From positions 1 to 64,000 of the forward strand of contig BGZK01001001.1 of assembly GCA_005406025.1 (NCBI GenBank): a DNA stretch of 64,000 nucleotides, read 5' to 3'. The DNA is from Eumeta japonica. Taxonomy: Eukaryota; Arthropoda; Insecta; Lepidoptera; Psychidae. The notes beneath the pieces were generated by a model. The model worked only from the letters and a program-made list of their open reading frames with translations, was not told the origin of the DNA and ran no database searches. Shown here piece by piece: positions 10,313 to 22,880 of the stretch. The stretch's first letter is position 1; each line of letters starts with the position of its first letter. The position numbers and the translations under genes were made by a program.

Positions 10313-10820
10313 ATTGATATTTTTTTCGATATAATATATAATAGTGTTCTATCGATACTTTGCGATATATCGAACAAATATATCGATGTATTAAAAATAT
10401 CGCAACGTAAGTAATTACTTGTATTTAATTAGTCTATCTATAATATTAAATAGGGATCAGGTTAATACGAGTCAAATCATTTAGAGAGAAGAAACAAATC
10501 GACTTTATTTATAAATCATACGAAAAAGTAAACAAGGCCATACGACCCAAAAGTCATGTTTAAAATTATAAATCCCAGTACTTTTTCTCCAAACATTGCA
10601 AAAACCAAATTTTATTTACCCTTTTAGCTTGCAATCTGCTTCTCTGCTGTGTAAAAATCTGTGCGGCTGTGAATAAGTAGATAAAAAGAAAAAAATTGAA
10701 TGTGACACGATATTTGGTATATCAGATGAAATATATCGATATTACATTCGATACTAGATGATTCGATAATATCGGATTGAAGCGATATATCGCTTATATA
10801 TATCGATATTTTTTAAAATA
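10313..10820. mobile_element. Element bordered by clusters of TATCGATA-type words
   Basis: The left 95 bp (10313-10405) and right 105 bp (10710-10820) are packed with ATCGATA, GATATATCG and ATATATCGAT words. They flank about 300 bp of ordinary AT-rich DNA. The two borders are roughly inverted relative to each other, as in a MITE with degenerate subterminal repeats. TATCGATA is also the core of the insect DREF/BEAF binding site, so the clusters could instead bind such factors. Ends and target duplications are not clear. Confidence 0.4.
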
Positions 10821-11469
10821 CTGATTTATATTGTCCACTACTAAAAGCGGCATGCGCCTAAAAATTTTTCCTTGTCAGAGCTTCTGATGGATCGATTTTT
10901 CATTCCTCCACAGTTTCTTCAACATCGTCCGCAATAATGCTTAAAAGACAGAATGCTTTGCTCATTCATTCCAAACTACACCAAGGAGTTTTCTGAGTCT
11001 GTAGAAGAAATTATATGGAATAGTGACTCATGGATAAGATGGTGCATGGGTATGAAGCGGTAAACATTCAGTTCTTCATAAAGACCTAGTAGTCCCTACT
11101 ACCTCCACAGAGCAACTACTCAGTATTTACAGGAAAATGCATGTTGTTTCGACAAAACCGTTTTTGTTGACGGTTTATTGTTAATATCACAAAATAAGTT
11201 GAAATTACAGTTTGTTATGTTGTATTAAATTTAAAAATATGAATTTATTTGAAAATAATCAATTCGAACGAATTATTTGCAAAAAAGATCGACTTAAAGT
11301 TAATTAATGACAGTGAAATTTGCCAGGTACACGTTGTTTGTAAAAACGCCAAAATTCTTTGGGTAGTTTTTTGTACAGAAAAAGTACTAAGCATGTTAGC
11401 AGAACAAACATTTTTGGAAAAACCTTTTTTTTAAATTTTACCGATTTTTATGCAATATTGTTTTAATGC

Positions 11470-11740
11470 TGTTTTTTATAGAGAACAACTGATTAGACTT
11501 TACAATTTATTGGTAAAGGAGTTTAAAAAATATTCTAAAGGAACGCCTTTAAAAAAACTACTCTCAAACAATATCTCTAGATCGAATAAACCAATTTTGA
11601 TGAATTAAACAAGATTCGACGTTGTTTTTAAAGAGAACGACTAGTGGATAGATTTTGGAATTCATCAAAAAAGGAATTTACAAAATATTGTAAAAAAAAA
11701 AACACTTTTTAAGAAATTTTTCTCCAACTACCATTGTTGA
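11470..11740 (+). repeat. Interspersed repeat with internal iterations, copy 1
   Basis: Blocks such as AATATCTCTAGATCGAATAA, ACCAATTTTGATGAATTAAA, CGACGTTGTTTTTAAAG and TTTTGGAATTCATC recur with the same order near 29.5 kb and 57.3-57.6 kb. This is a diverged AT-rich repeat family, probably a LINE tail or MITE. No coding capacity is visible. Confidence 0.5.
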
Positions 11741-11949
11741 AATATGAAATTTTAAATAGGAAACTTCAATAGGACAAATAGTTTTTTATAGTAAATTAAA
11801 AATGTATGACATAAAAATCGTCATGACACTATTTACTGTATTCGTATTTCTTACAGGATATTATAAATGGACATTTCACACACCTAAACGACGAAAATTA
11901 TGTTTTCTATTCGAAATATAATAACAGTAAAATATACATATTTTTTTAC

Positions 11950-12300
11950 ATCTCACTCTTTATACCCGTAAATATAAAAAATATTGTACGTAACGCGACT
12001 GCCCGACTTCGCCTCGCGTCTGCGTGGCTGTATTAATATTTACTCCAGTCATTAGTGTGAATCGCAATAAAAACAGTCCGTATTGGAAGGCGCGGAGCAG
12101 CGATCGGAGCGCCCGCGCGGAGAACACTCTTCAAAGGAAGTAATCTGGGGCTCCGGCGGGCATTAAAATATAAATATCGCCCTAAGTAAATCATTAGCCG
12201 CCACATTTTTTCTCTGAAGAAAGATCGTTCGCCTCGTCTCGTATCTATCGAGGGCAAATAGACGTCCGTCGCGTATAACGACCGCGCGAAATGCACAGGG
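11950..12300. promoter_or_regulatory. CpG-rich, repeat-poor patch; candidate regulatory element
   Basis: From about 12000 to 12295 the sequence is sharply richer in GC and CpG (for example AAGGCGCGGAGCAGCGATCG), mixed with homeodomain-like ATTA words, and shows none of the repeat families seen elsewhere. A minus-strand frame of 87 codons has no recognisable motif. The patch resembles conserved non-coding DNA near insect developmental genes. This is an inference from composition only. Confidence 0.3.
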
Positions 12301-12939
12301 CTGCCCGATCTTCCTAGAAATATATTTCAATGTTTTCGATATTTTCTCCTAAAAAATTTGTTCATTGAACACGTATCTCGGTCTTTCTATATTATAAATA
12401 TCACAGGGATTTCTTCAAAAGCGATAAATATCTTGTAATGTTCTAAACGAACGACATTACTAATATAGAAACTGATTCCGAAGACAATAGTCTTCAGAAT
12501 CGGTCCAAATAATACGGGAACAAAAGTCGAATTGATAACAAAATCTTATATCTGAAACACACGTACTATCCTTCTCTATCCTTGTAACATATTGGAAAAG
12601 TATTACATATTAAATACTAATGTCGAAACATAATTTCAATAAATATATTATTGCAGAAATTATATCACTGATCTTGCGCTGATCTAGTGCAGAGTACAAA
12701 GTAGTACTCTGTGTTAAAAAAACTGTGTGTGTTGTTGTAACAGCTAGTAGAAGACGCAATTCGTGTACTCACTGTTAATCGAGCACATTAATAGGTTTGG
12801 ACAGTAAAATCATCAAATTTTAATGGTGTTTTTTTTTTTGTTCTAAAAATGGCCACTTGAGCTGCGGTCATGTTACAAACGTTCACTTAACTAGTGCCGT
12901 AAAAAGAATTTAAATTAAACCAACCCCAATGATGACGTA

Positions 12940-13170
12940 TTCACTCCCGATTGAGGGCACAGAACTCGATGGGCACAGCGATTAATTTCGAGATAAACGG
13001 CTTCGTATCGACATAATTTAATAAGCAGGCGGCCGCGGCGGGTCCTCTCCGAGGGCCGGGACGTCGAATGGCTGTATTATTGGTCATTACGGAGTTTCAT
13101 ATCGTTTTAATGTCATTACAAGCTCCGATATGATAATATTGCTTCTGTGACGTCGATCAGAGCATTTCTT
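12940..13170. promoter_or_regulatory. Second CpG-rich, repeat-poor patch
   Basis: Contains GGCGGCCGCGGCGGGTCC and GGGCCGGGACGTCGAATGG, followed by ATTATTGGTCATTACGG and a CGATATGATAATATTG-type tract. The sharp boundary in composition and the lack of repeats suggest a constrained non-coding element. No open frame of note was found. Confidence 0.3.
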
Positions 13171-14685
13171 GTTGCTATTCGGTAAGGACACAAAATCTCT
13201 TTACGACGCGTGATCCATCGTATAGGTTATTTCCATTAAAAATCAATATCTTATATACCTCATTGATTCGTAATCTGTTATATGAATCCATTGAAACATT
13301 TTGATCCTCTATATAATTGACATATAACGGCGTATTATACACATATATAAGTTTATCGTGATATGAATATATTAAAATAACTTCATATCTCGAGGAATTA
13401 AAAAGCAGTCAGACTGTAGTTTATTGCAGGCTATCTAAACATTTTAAATTTAAAGTTAGAATTCAGGAAAATCAAAACTACAATATAAATAGGCGCCTGG
13501 ATTCTCATAAAAATCAGAATGGACTTCCGGTAAAAATGTAAATTTTCAATCACAGTATAAATACCTTTAACATTATAGATACATGTTCTAGTATGTATAC
13601 AAAATACTAAGAGTAAGTGCTGTTAAGAAAATATTTTTTTACCTAACAAAGATACGACAATTCAGTCGCTTGATGGTAAGTCTTTACATCAGTAAAATAT
13701 TTAGTTTACTGTTCGACTTTTGCATCATTTATGTCAAAAGCTAGCATAAGGAATTTTTGGTAACAAATAATAAAAATAACAATATCACTTTGGTTTTTAA
13801 AATAATTATTTGAAATATCACTATACACGTGAAATAGTTTATTGAAATAGTTGAAATAGTTTACTTAAACTGTTTTCATGCCGCAAGAATGCAGACGGAT
13901 GCAAAATTTTTCAATGCTATTATATCAATAAAGAAGCAAAGCGTTAAATTAAAATACATAAAATGTCCTAACAGCGGATTACATCAAAAGAAAAATAAGT
14001 AACTCGGAAACCGTAAGATTCAATAGATAACCACGCAAATCTTACGTTCACAATTACGTTTTCGACGGGTTGTGCCAAAAGAAAAGACGCAAGGCTTAAA
14101 TTTAAAGCACATGATTTGACATTTTACATCTGCGATTATGATGACTTATGGCAAAAGAGAAAAGCGCAACTTGTAAACCTAAGGTTTTACAGATTTGGGT
14201 GTACTGTATATTACAAATGATATGTTACGATTTGTGTTTACGATTTGCTTTTTTTTCCTTTTAGTCTAATACGCCGACTAAAACCTTACCCAAAAGACAG
14301 GAAAGACTGTCTACTTACAATAACGGTACGCACGTACAGCATAATGCACGAAACTTTGCCGTTGTGAAGTTCGTCACGAATGTGTGGCAATGGCGTAAAA
14401 TAGGAACGCGGCGGAGAAGAAAGAAGGATCGGGGGGCGTAATACCTGCGTAGTATATCATTCGCAGTCAATTCAGAGTGGCAAAGTTTCGTGTGTTGTAC
14501 TGAACTACGTTATTCTGTTTTTAGTGGCTTGTATTGAAACACCATTTATGTAAACGAGGCAACACGTACAAAACATAACCAATAATGAGGAATGCTAATA
14601 CTAATTTTGTTTAAACAGTTGTTTGTGTTGAGTTAATGAATATATTAGTAATGAAGGAAAGCATCGTTTTAAACTCGAGTCATCT
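13171..14685. other. Gene-free AT-rich stretch
   Basis: No gene or repeat with clear ends. The segment 14320-14470 is somewhat GC-richer (GGAACGCGGCGGAGAAG) and could be another small conserved element just upstream of the tRNA at 14686. Confidence 0.3.
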
Positions 14686-14757
14686 GGCTCGTTGGTCTAG
14701 TGGTATGATTCTCGCTTTGGGTGTGAGAGGTCCCGGGTTCAAGTCCCGGACGGGCCC
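14686..14757 (+). tRNA. tRNA-Pro (anticodon TGG), copy 3
   Basis: Identical over all 72 bases to the pair at 5.8-6.0 kb, with the same A and B boxes, anticodon TGG and discriminator C. The short 5' flank TCATCT is shared with copy 1, and TTTTGCAA follows. A TTTT terminator is present at 14761-14764. It lies 8.6 kb from the others, so it is either a separate transposed copy or one kept identical by gene conversion. Confidence 0.97.
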
Positions 14758-15902
14758 CGTTTTGCAAATTAAATTTGTAATGTCTGGTTATATTTATAAT
14801 ATCTAGTTTGAAACTAGTCTGACATAGTTGTTTTATATGCGTTTTACTTGTGTTGTATTATGTTATAATAAATTATATACAATACGTTTTCATTTACATT
14901 GCGAAGTCAGGAGGCGGCGTCGCGGCGCTGCCACCCACTGGCTTGCATCTAATGCCTCCATTTCTTAGCTGTTGCAGTTCCGGCTGCATCCTTTCCCATT
15001 AATGTGATTCTGCATTTAAGTCTCCGTATTTATATTTGTATTAAGTAAGATTTTTCTTTAAAATCCTTTCCTGTGTCCAATTGTCTCAAAATAAATAATT
15101 TCCCAATTATTTGTTTCATATTCACAATCACATAGCACATAGACTTTTAGATCAATACGTTTCTGGACCATAATCGTTAAAACATTTATCTGATTAAAAA
15201 TATTTTTAATAAAAAGTACACACTTTTATAAATATATTAATACCATGACGACTTGAAAGATCTTTACTGGAAGTGTATTCCATTGTGTTAAATTTGTAGG
15301 ATTCCGTATCTCTAAAGGAAAAAAGGAACCTTTATAGAATCATTTCGTTGTCAGACAGACAGACAAAAATAATCGAGACTCTTAATGGATGAAATATCTA
15401 TGAGATATATATATATATATAATTAAGTTTGTGCGGAAGCCTCAGGGCCAGAGTCTTATTCGCACTTGTCCTTTTATAATCTACTTCAAAAAAAGAGGTT
15501 ATCATTTCGATAAGTATTTATATAATATTATTGGGACTGCAATATGTTCACATATAATAACAGGGCTCCCAAACAAATATACGAAATTTTATAGGTGTAA
15601 GTACATGAGTTTATTGTCTCCAAATAAAAAAAAATTATACCTACTTTTGATTCTTTTTGTTGGTTACTCCCTACATATTTAAAAATATTATTTCATAATT
15701 CTGTGGTGATTATTTTGGAGATATTTAATTGTTTTAAATTACTTTTTTTATTATATGTTGTGCGTAAAAAAGAGGAATCGCATGCGTTTCAATTATGCTT
15801 TTTTTATCAAATCGGTTTACGATGACACACCTACTCAATTTCAATAGGTCCGTCCTCTAGAAATTGTAAGAGGTACTACAAACATTTAACATATAAATGT
15901 TA
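14758..15902. other. Gene-free stretch with repeat fragments
   Basis: The part at 14900-15000 is GC-richer (GGAGGCGGCGTCGCGGCG). Around 15295-15390 there is a TTCCGTATCTCTAAAGGAAA ... TCAGACAGACAGAC fragment of the common repeat also seen near 4.9, 37.3 and 48.66 kb. An (AT)n tract occupies 15406-15422. No supported gene. Confidence 0.4.
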
Positions 15903-15972
15903 TTTATTGTTGGATCCATAGGTGTGGATCATTACTGACATTATAATCCACACCTATGGATCCAACAATAAA
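15903..15972. repeat. Perfect inverted duplication (hairpin), 27-bp arms
   Basis: TTTATTGTTGGATCCATAGG and the next seven bases (arm 15903-15929) are perfectly complementary to 15946-15972, with a 16-bp spacer. No mismatch was found by eye. The transcript or single strand would form a stable stem. Confidence 0.95.
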
Positions 15973-17780
15973 AAATCCCATTATAAACTCCATAGCTTTT
16001 AATCTCCATAGCAATATCAACTTTTTTATAAGTCAAGCATATTCTCAAAAAGGTAGGCAAAAACCAAATGTTACATTGCCGTCTTGCTTCGTTGCCGTCT
16101 ATTAACAATGCGCAATGCAAGCTCAGCGGTTTCGGGCGATTAAAATTTACCCCTACTTTAACCTACCTACAATTTGATTTGAATGAGGTATCTAGGGCGC
16201 CCTCGCCGACCCTTCCGCGACACACATTCCTTTACACCTCCTTTCCGGATGGCTATAACACACCAAAATTTCCATATTGGCCATTACGTTTTCTTTCTAA
16301 CCCCGTCGTCCTTTATCTTCATTATATAGACAAGGTAAATAGCGAAACGAAGCAAAATCTAATCTACACGTTTTACGAGACTTCAATTATTTGACGATAA
16401 AATCCCCATCGCAATCCGTACACACAAGTTTCCCTTCGGCGCGTGATAGGAAATTTCTGAGACGACATTAATAACCATCAAAATACCTGCAACTAAGCCC
16501 GTCGCAGCTTTATAAAACGTTTTCATCATTGAAGGCGAAATTATGAATAGTCGCGAAAAAAAATTGTGTGCGATTGCGTCATTGTTGTCACAAAAATGGG
16601 AGCTTAGGAAACCACTCAAATGAAATCAGCCCGTCAAGCTTTTGATTGATGCCATACTTAATTAGAATTTTTCTTTATCAAAGATTCGTATTTGAATTTT
16701 TGCTTCGTAACAATTAACATGATTAATATGCCGGTAGGAAACTATAGCAGCTCATAAATAATATAAAAATTATATCATCCGTTCTTTATTATCATTATAT
16801 AGAAACTTGTGTCGAGAAGACCCAACGTTATCTAATCTTTAAATATTTTTCCATGTATTTGCTTAAAAGCAAATCTGTTTATTTGGCTGGTAGAATAAAA
16901 TTGATTCCGTTTGACTCTGTGATGATTTTTTTATGTTCCTGAATTTTTTTGGAACGAACTTTCTTAACGAGATTCGTGGGAGGTGTGAATTGCTAAAAAT
17001 CGTCACTTGACGAACACGCGTTATGCCCATTGTATTGAACTTTCAACGACTTTCTTTTTCTTTTAGACTCACGCTAGTAAGTTGAGCTAAAGTGGGGCGG
17101 GACCTGCACTGCGCTTCGCTAGGTTTTTCATTTGCTATTTTTTAACCCATATTTCATTCTCTTGTATGTAATATTTATTCACTGAATATTTTTCTTAAAT
17201 ATTAAATAAAAAAATTTTGGTTTTATCCCTTACTTAACATTATTTAAAGTACAAATATTAATTTTCATTTGTAATAAATATATACAAGAACAAAATAAAA
17301 TATGGAGATTTTATTTCGAATAACATTCGGAGTTAAGGGAAAAGGGTAAGGAATTTTGTTCCTGACGGAGGTCCCTCGATTAAGACGGCACACGATTATG
17401 TCTTTCTCTTTGAAAATATTTATACTTTTATAGTTGTTACTATTTAAAAATACTAAGTATTTTTTGAAATTAACAAGTTCACATTGAAATTAACAATATA
17501 TTATATAAAACCTTAATATATGTTACTATCCAATAGACGTACATGAAGAAAAATACACAATTTGTTTCCTGTACGTTGAATTATAATCAGAAAGAGTAAT
17601 TTTTATAGAAATATATATTAAATTAAAATTATCAGTTTAGTGCATATACGCATAAAAATATTTAATAGACTTCCGAATGTTCACGAATATTGGTATTTTG
17701 TGTATAAGTTATTTACATAGTACTGATACAATACTTACAAAGCATTTGCAAATTATTATCGAGTTGCTCATCAGTTCAGA
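15973..17780. other. Gene-free stretch
   Basis: Frames at 16068-16394 (+) and 16383-16619 (-) have no recognisable motif and I do not call them. The region 16110-16300 has slightly raised GC (AGGGCGCCCTCGCCGACCC). Otherwise the stretch is AT-rich with nothing identifiable. Confidence 0.35.
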
Positions 17781-18260
17781 CAGCACACAAACCAAGCGGG
17801 CGCGGGTAGAACGTGCGCGCGTAGCGTGTGTGCGCGTTTGCGTGCATGCGTGTGTGTAGGTCTCTTAGTATTTCCGTATTATCCAATGGGTGTCCATTGA
17901 TATTATAGACCCTGTAAAATCAGCGTGCGCAGCACTAAGCAAGTCCGCGACTGCCGCACACGCCCCAGGAGGCTGTCGTTCCGTCCACTAAATATTCCGC
18001 GACATTAAAATGCTTCAGCGTCACCGAGTGCGCGCCCGCGCCGCCCGATTTAATGCCGGCCGCTCTCGTGTAATTATAGAGACTCAACGAATTGCTCGAC
18101 TGTAAATAAACAAGTGAAATGCCCTATTTACAATAATAAATACCGCGGCTGAGACGGTCCAGCACGGAAAGCCAAAGGGCCGCCCCGTATTTATATAACG
18201 GCGACGCCGACGCCGACTCCAGCCCGAGCGCCAGCGTCGAGCGGTATTTATATAGGTTAT
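17780..18260. promoter_or_regulatory. CpG-rich patch with GT/GC simple repeat; candidate regulatory element
   Basis: A GCGTGTGTGCGCGTTTGCGT tract covers 17796-17859. From about 17920 to 18250 a strongly CpG-rich segment follows, including GCGCCCGCGCCGCCCG and GGCGACGCCGACGCCGACTC, mixed with TTTATATA, AATAAATA and TAATTAT words. No repeat family and no plausible coding frame is present. It resembles conserved non-coding DNA. Confidence 0.35.
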
Positions 18261-19900
18261 CCTGCACTGGAAACTTGTGGGTTGTTCTTTTGTTTTCTAC
18301 TAAATTTCTTTACATGATGGTACGTTAGAATGAGACAGACTCGGCATTGATGAAAACTGCATATTAGTGTTTAGTATTGTCATTAGTATATATTACACAA
18401 TAATAGACAAATAATGAAAAACGAAATACCAATTTTCCAATTCATAGTGATTTTCATATAATCCAAATACCTACTTTTGCTAGCAACTCCAATTTTTGGA
18501 AAAGACGTATTTTGTCCTAATCAACACACGAATGGCAAGTTTACTAAATAGTCAGTGATGTAGCGCAAAATAGGTTAATGCAGCGTTTGAATGAAAAATT
18601 TGGGTATTAATGACTTATTGATTATCCAATAGCAATTATCAGTACGAAATTGAATTTTAAAAGTATTGGTTAGTTCAAGAGGTTAAATTAAGTGCTTATA
18701 AATTTATAGATCCCTTAGCAAGACATAAAATAAATGAATAAAAAGGTCGAAAGTAATGTTCTATCTGTCTTGTGTCACAGTACCAATGTTTATTTTATAT
18801 AAAAAAAATAATTATTTTCTACAATCTTTGAAATATCAATGTAAAAAAGCTGGCACGAAACAATTTTTTTCTATAAACGAACAAAATAAAAAGATAGACA
18901 TAACGAAATCACTGCCGCAAAGAAAGCGACTGAAAACATGGAAAGTCCAGAAGAAAACGGGGCTTAGAAACCTTTGAAAGAAGCCCAGAGCCGCACTTCT
19001 GATTGATGGGGCGGCCAGATTTATTATGTTAATTCAGAACTCGGCCGACCTGCCCTCAGAAGTGCTCTAAACGCAAGCGCTAAGGAAATAAAAACACTTT
19101 TCTATCCCAGTTTTTATTTTATGATTCAGGATTTCTCTTATTTTCCATTTTGGCAATTAATTTATGGAACTAAATGTATGATAACACTAACAAATAATTA
19201 AGCCAGAATTTTATTGTGTCATTGCTGAGGTATTTCTCCCGTAATATTTTTATTATCTGATAGAGGGGTTTGGATCTGAAGTCCTTCACGCTGTTTCAGT
19301 ACTAATGCTGATTCAGTGCCGATACAATGCTGAACTGCTTTGTACCAGTCGCCAACGCGGTGACAGCGTTCGAAGTCGACAGCTTAACATGTTTCCTGAG
19401 ATTCGAATTTAGTGAGGTAAAATTTGACTAAAGTTGACAACTTATTTGTTAATTAGTTTGTGCTTAAATGCGAACCAGATATCTTATACATTTAGAACTT
19501 TTTAAAAGTATTTCACGTAAGCAAACAAATAGAGAGCTACCACGTTTTATGAAGGGTTACGTATGGTGTCGTTTCGTGTTCACATCGCAAAGTAAAATAA
19601 GGCAGGTGCGAGTTGATCGATGTAACGTGTCTTTCACGAATTCGTGAAAAATAAGCAAGCAAACGAGGCGGGAGGAAAGCCATGCTTTAATTCATTATTG
19701 AAGTCGCTCATCCTTTCACATGATTACCTACATCGGTTGCCTGGAATAGATAATTTCATGACACAGTTTTACCTTGAGAAAGATTAGGAGCCATTTTAAA
19801 ATAATTAATTTGACGATTTCGATTAACGGATATCCAAAGTAAAGGATTCAGAATTTCCATGCTGGAATTGAGCCTTCATTCTAAGCGCTGTTTGTACATT
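18261..19900. other. Gene-free stretch
   Basis: The segment 18980-19075 has facing arms (GCACTTCTGA near 18993 and TCAGAAGTGC near 19058) and raised GC, possibly a small conserved element. A frame at 18756-18977 has lysine-rich low-complexity composition and is not called. The rest is AT-rich. Confidence 0.3.
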
Positions 19901-20380
19901 TAGGGTGACGCCGCATGATCAATAAACACGTCCCGCACTATCCGGCCACGTCCGGGCGCGGCGCTTCCGGCCGCGCTCTCGAGCGCTCCCGATAAAGTGG
20001 TTACGGGCCGCCGCGGCGTGATCGAATCAGCGGGCGCCCGACAATTACCCACCTACCTTTTAACCCTTGCCCGACGGAGATAAGTTTATTTTGAGCCGGT
20101 CGAGTGCCGTCGTCCGCCAGTCGTTTGAGTGCTTCTTTTGTGCGGAGCATTCCGCTGCGTCGCTCTCAATTAATTCGGCTCGAAGCGCAAAAATTAAGTT
20201 AAACGCGCCCGCCGAGTTTGCACTCGGGCGCATATTTATTAGCGGCGGCGTAGTCGGTCGTCGCAGGACCGGCGCCGTTCCGGGCGCGATCCGGAACGCT
20301 TCTAAAGGAAACCGATACTACCTTACACACCGATTTATCATTTTTGTGTGCGGGTCACGCGAACTTTGATACGAACGCTT
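19900..20380. promoter_or_regulatory. CpG-rich patch; candidate regulatory element
   Basis: From 19930 to 20300 the DNA is very CpG-rich (CGTCCGGGCGCGGCGCTTCC, CGGGCCGCCGCGGCGTGATC). A 100-codon + strand frame at 20067-20369 is open because the stretch is GC-rich; it has no motif I recognise. I interpret the patch as non-coding and probably constrained, but a promoter or short exon is not excluded. Confidence 0.3.
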
Positions 20381-21483
20381 TTCAGCAATCCTTCGACAAA
20401 CACCTGCATCGTAATTTTGACTGTTGACCATTATTATTTTAATAAATATAGAATGTTCCATACGCAAACCGATAGCATGCCTATTATCGCAATTTAATTA
20501 TACGCGTAGGTCCTTCTATTTTCTTTCATTATAGTCGCACATTAAAAGTAGTCTATCGCAGATAATGAGCAACGTTCAGTCAGCGTCTTAAAGACTTCTT
20601 AAAAAAAAATAATTGTACGCTTCTCTTAATACTTCTCACGTAAATTTGGAATGACGTAAATAATTGGTATAACTCTAAGAGTATTAATTATGATACCATT
20701 TTGTCAATGTAATTAGAGTTGAACTCTAGACATAATTATTTCACTTATTCTTAGAATGCTCATACTGAATCCATGACTATGAGAAAATTGAGATATCGCT
20801 TCTCCGTAAATAACCATATAAAAAACAGGTTAGACACGAAACGAACCTGCGTATACAAGGTTCCGTAATATAAATCAACGCACTACCTATGATTTTTAAA
20901 TCTGGCTCAAGTCTGTTGGCAGTAACTAAAATAAGAAAGTATTACAAAAAATAAAGCCTGTAAAAAGTTATCGTAGAATAGAATTCAGACCCGACTTCAT
21001 CGTATGAGTAGGGTATCATAGTAACCAACAATTCTAACTGAACTTCTTAGTGCTCAGTAAAATTATGTAATACGTTTTATACGACTTTTCTCTTCGCCAT
21101 TTTTTTTTCGTACCCTGTGAGAATTTCGTATAAGTTTTTCTATAAGTTAGAAGTGAATCTTTTAGAAGTATAATTTTTTGAAACTGTATTCTATGGGAAT
21201 TCTGTTTTTTTAATCTAATATATGGAGCCTTACATTTGTAAGAAGGGTTAACAAAAAAAAATTCACTTTATATTGATTTATAGTCAATGATTTTTAAACT
21301 GTTATTCAACACATTTATTGAACTGACAGAAGTCAGGAAGGTCATTCCATTCATATGATTAACTCACATAAAACGTATTCAAATATCACATAAAAAATTA
21401 TCGATAAAAATGAAGTTACTGTAATATTTGTATGTTAGTCACATATCTTATGTAGACTAATCTAATTCCTACCAAATTGGTGA
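20381..21483. other. Gene-free AT-rich stretch
   Basis: No supported gene, RNA or repeat with clear ends. Confidence 0.35.
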
Positions 21484-21650
21484 CATATCAAAGAAGGATC
21501 AAATTTTAAGCACCCTCAACCGACAAGCTTGCATGAAAAAATTTATGGATATCAGAGAAGCAAGAAAGGTATGCAAAGATTATAATCATATGAAGATCTG
21601 TTGCCTGCACTGTCTACACTTCTGGAAAATAGACGTAAGGTTATAAGAAA
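21484..21650 (+). repeat. Interspersed repeat fragment, CCGACAAGCTTGCATGAA, copy 2
   Basis: TTTAAGCACCCTCAACCGAC, AAGCTTGCATGAAAAAATTT and GGTATGCAAAG follow the same order as the fragment at 8573-8780, and AAAATAGACGTAAG ends both in the same relative place. It is more diverged than that copy. Confidence 0.5.
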
Positions 21651-21924
21651 AGTCCCATATTTGAACATATAAAATTGGTGATTGTGATGAATATAACAAT
21701 ACGCATTTATAGATGAATATCGGCACAGTATTTATCGATTTGTGCGTGATAACAACGTTTATGCCAAAGGCAACACAAAAACTTTAAGCAGTAGATCACT
21801 TTCATGAAATAAATACTAATGAAGTATTAAGAACACATATATCATATTTCACCCCTGGATCTACTCTCATAGATCGAAAATGAATTACTTCATTTTTATC
21901 AGTAATTATATCAATTTTATCATA

Positions 21925-22130
21925 GCGATTGAGAGTCATCTCTGTCTTTCAATCACCATTCCAGTCGTGTTCCCGATTCAATTCAATTTTGGTTTCACTG
22001 ACTACGTCCATCTTAGTCTCGTTCTTAATTTCAATCCTCGACCTGTTCTCAATTCTGACTTCGTTTCTTCTTGATTACGATCCCGATCCCGCTATCTGTC
22101 CCGATCATCATTATATCGATCATCGCTCCA
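21925..22130 (-). repeat. AATCGG-core dispersed repeat, copy 2 (inverted)
   Basis: On the minus strand it reads GATCGGGACAGATAGCGGGA, TCGGGATCGTAATCAAG, AGAATTGAGAACAGG and similar words, matching the core of copies at 28.5 and 42.4 kb. Two overlapping + strand frames here are translation shadows of the repeat. Flanks are not well preserved. Confidence 0.6.
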
Positions 22131-22239
22131 AGCATTTCACCAGAAATTACAAAAATTTTGAAATAAGAAAATAAGCAACTCAGATCGCAGTAACAGTTAA
22201 CTTGAAGTGTATGGCTGCATTTAATTACGACTTGAACTC

Positions 22240-22880
22240 CACGTTAGTCTGAGCTGACTCCTGATCCTCACATCGGCGCGGCGCCCCTCCGAGGCGCACG
22301 GTAATGCGGCAACTGGACTAGACAAAACCAGAAACGCGTGCTTGATGTGAGTCGGTGCGCAGCCGGCGACGAGGGCGGCACTCAACTGATCCGTTGAATA
22401 AATTAATTGTACATTAAACACGAATTCGGGAAGTGGCATTAATAAGTTCGCCGAGGGCAGCGCCGCGGCCGAGCCCGGGGAATCCTCCCTGCAATTTATT
22501 TAAGAATGTTATGTAAATTCAAACACAAGTCTTTGATCGTTCGCATCGAAAGTCCGGGCGAAGAACTTTTCTCCCGGAGCCGAGAAAAAACGAGAGGAGC
22601 TTAAGAAAAATAATGATTTAATCTTACTTTTCGCTGTCGCGCATATAAAAGCGGCCGGCCGTGGGGGCGGGCGGCGCGAGAATCGTTTTTAATCTTTGCT
22701 TTGTAAAGGTGATTATGAGGGATTATAGGTTTGGAAGTATGGCTGAAATTTTGTGGCTGAAGGCTTCCCGGGGGTCGTTTGCGTCTTATTTTTTGGGACA
22801 CGACAGGGGCGCTGTGGGGGCGTTGCGGTCGTCTCCCGCTCGATACTTCGCAACTTTTACCTTACGCCGAAACTCTTCAA
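22240..22880. promoter_or_regulatory. CpG-rich patches, one with a TATAAAAG word
   Basis: Two adjoining CpG-rich parts lie at 22255-22480 and 22540-22870. A TCF-like CTTTGATC lies at 22532-22539. GCGCATATAAAAGCGGCCGG near 22640-22660 contains a perfect TATAAAAG, which could mark a + strand promoter, although no TCAGT initiator is seen 25-35 bp downstream. Frames of 64-74 codons on both strands lack motifs. The whole looks like regulatory DNA, possibly a promoter, but this is inferred from composition. Confidence 0.35.

Noticed and set aside
15903..15972. microRNA precursor
   Set aside because: The arms are perfectly paired along their entire length, which is unlike a miRNA stem with bulges, and no known insect miRNA sequence was recognised here or elsewhere in the window by eye.
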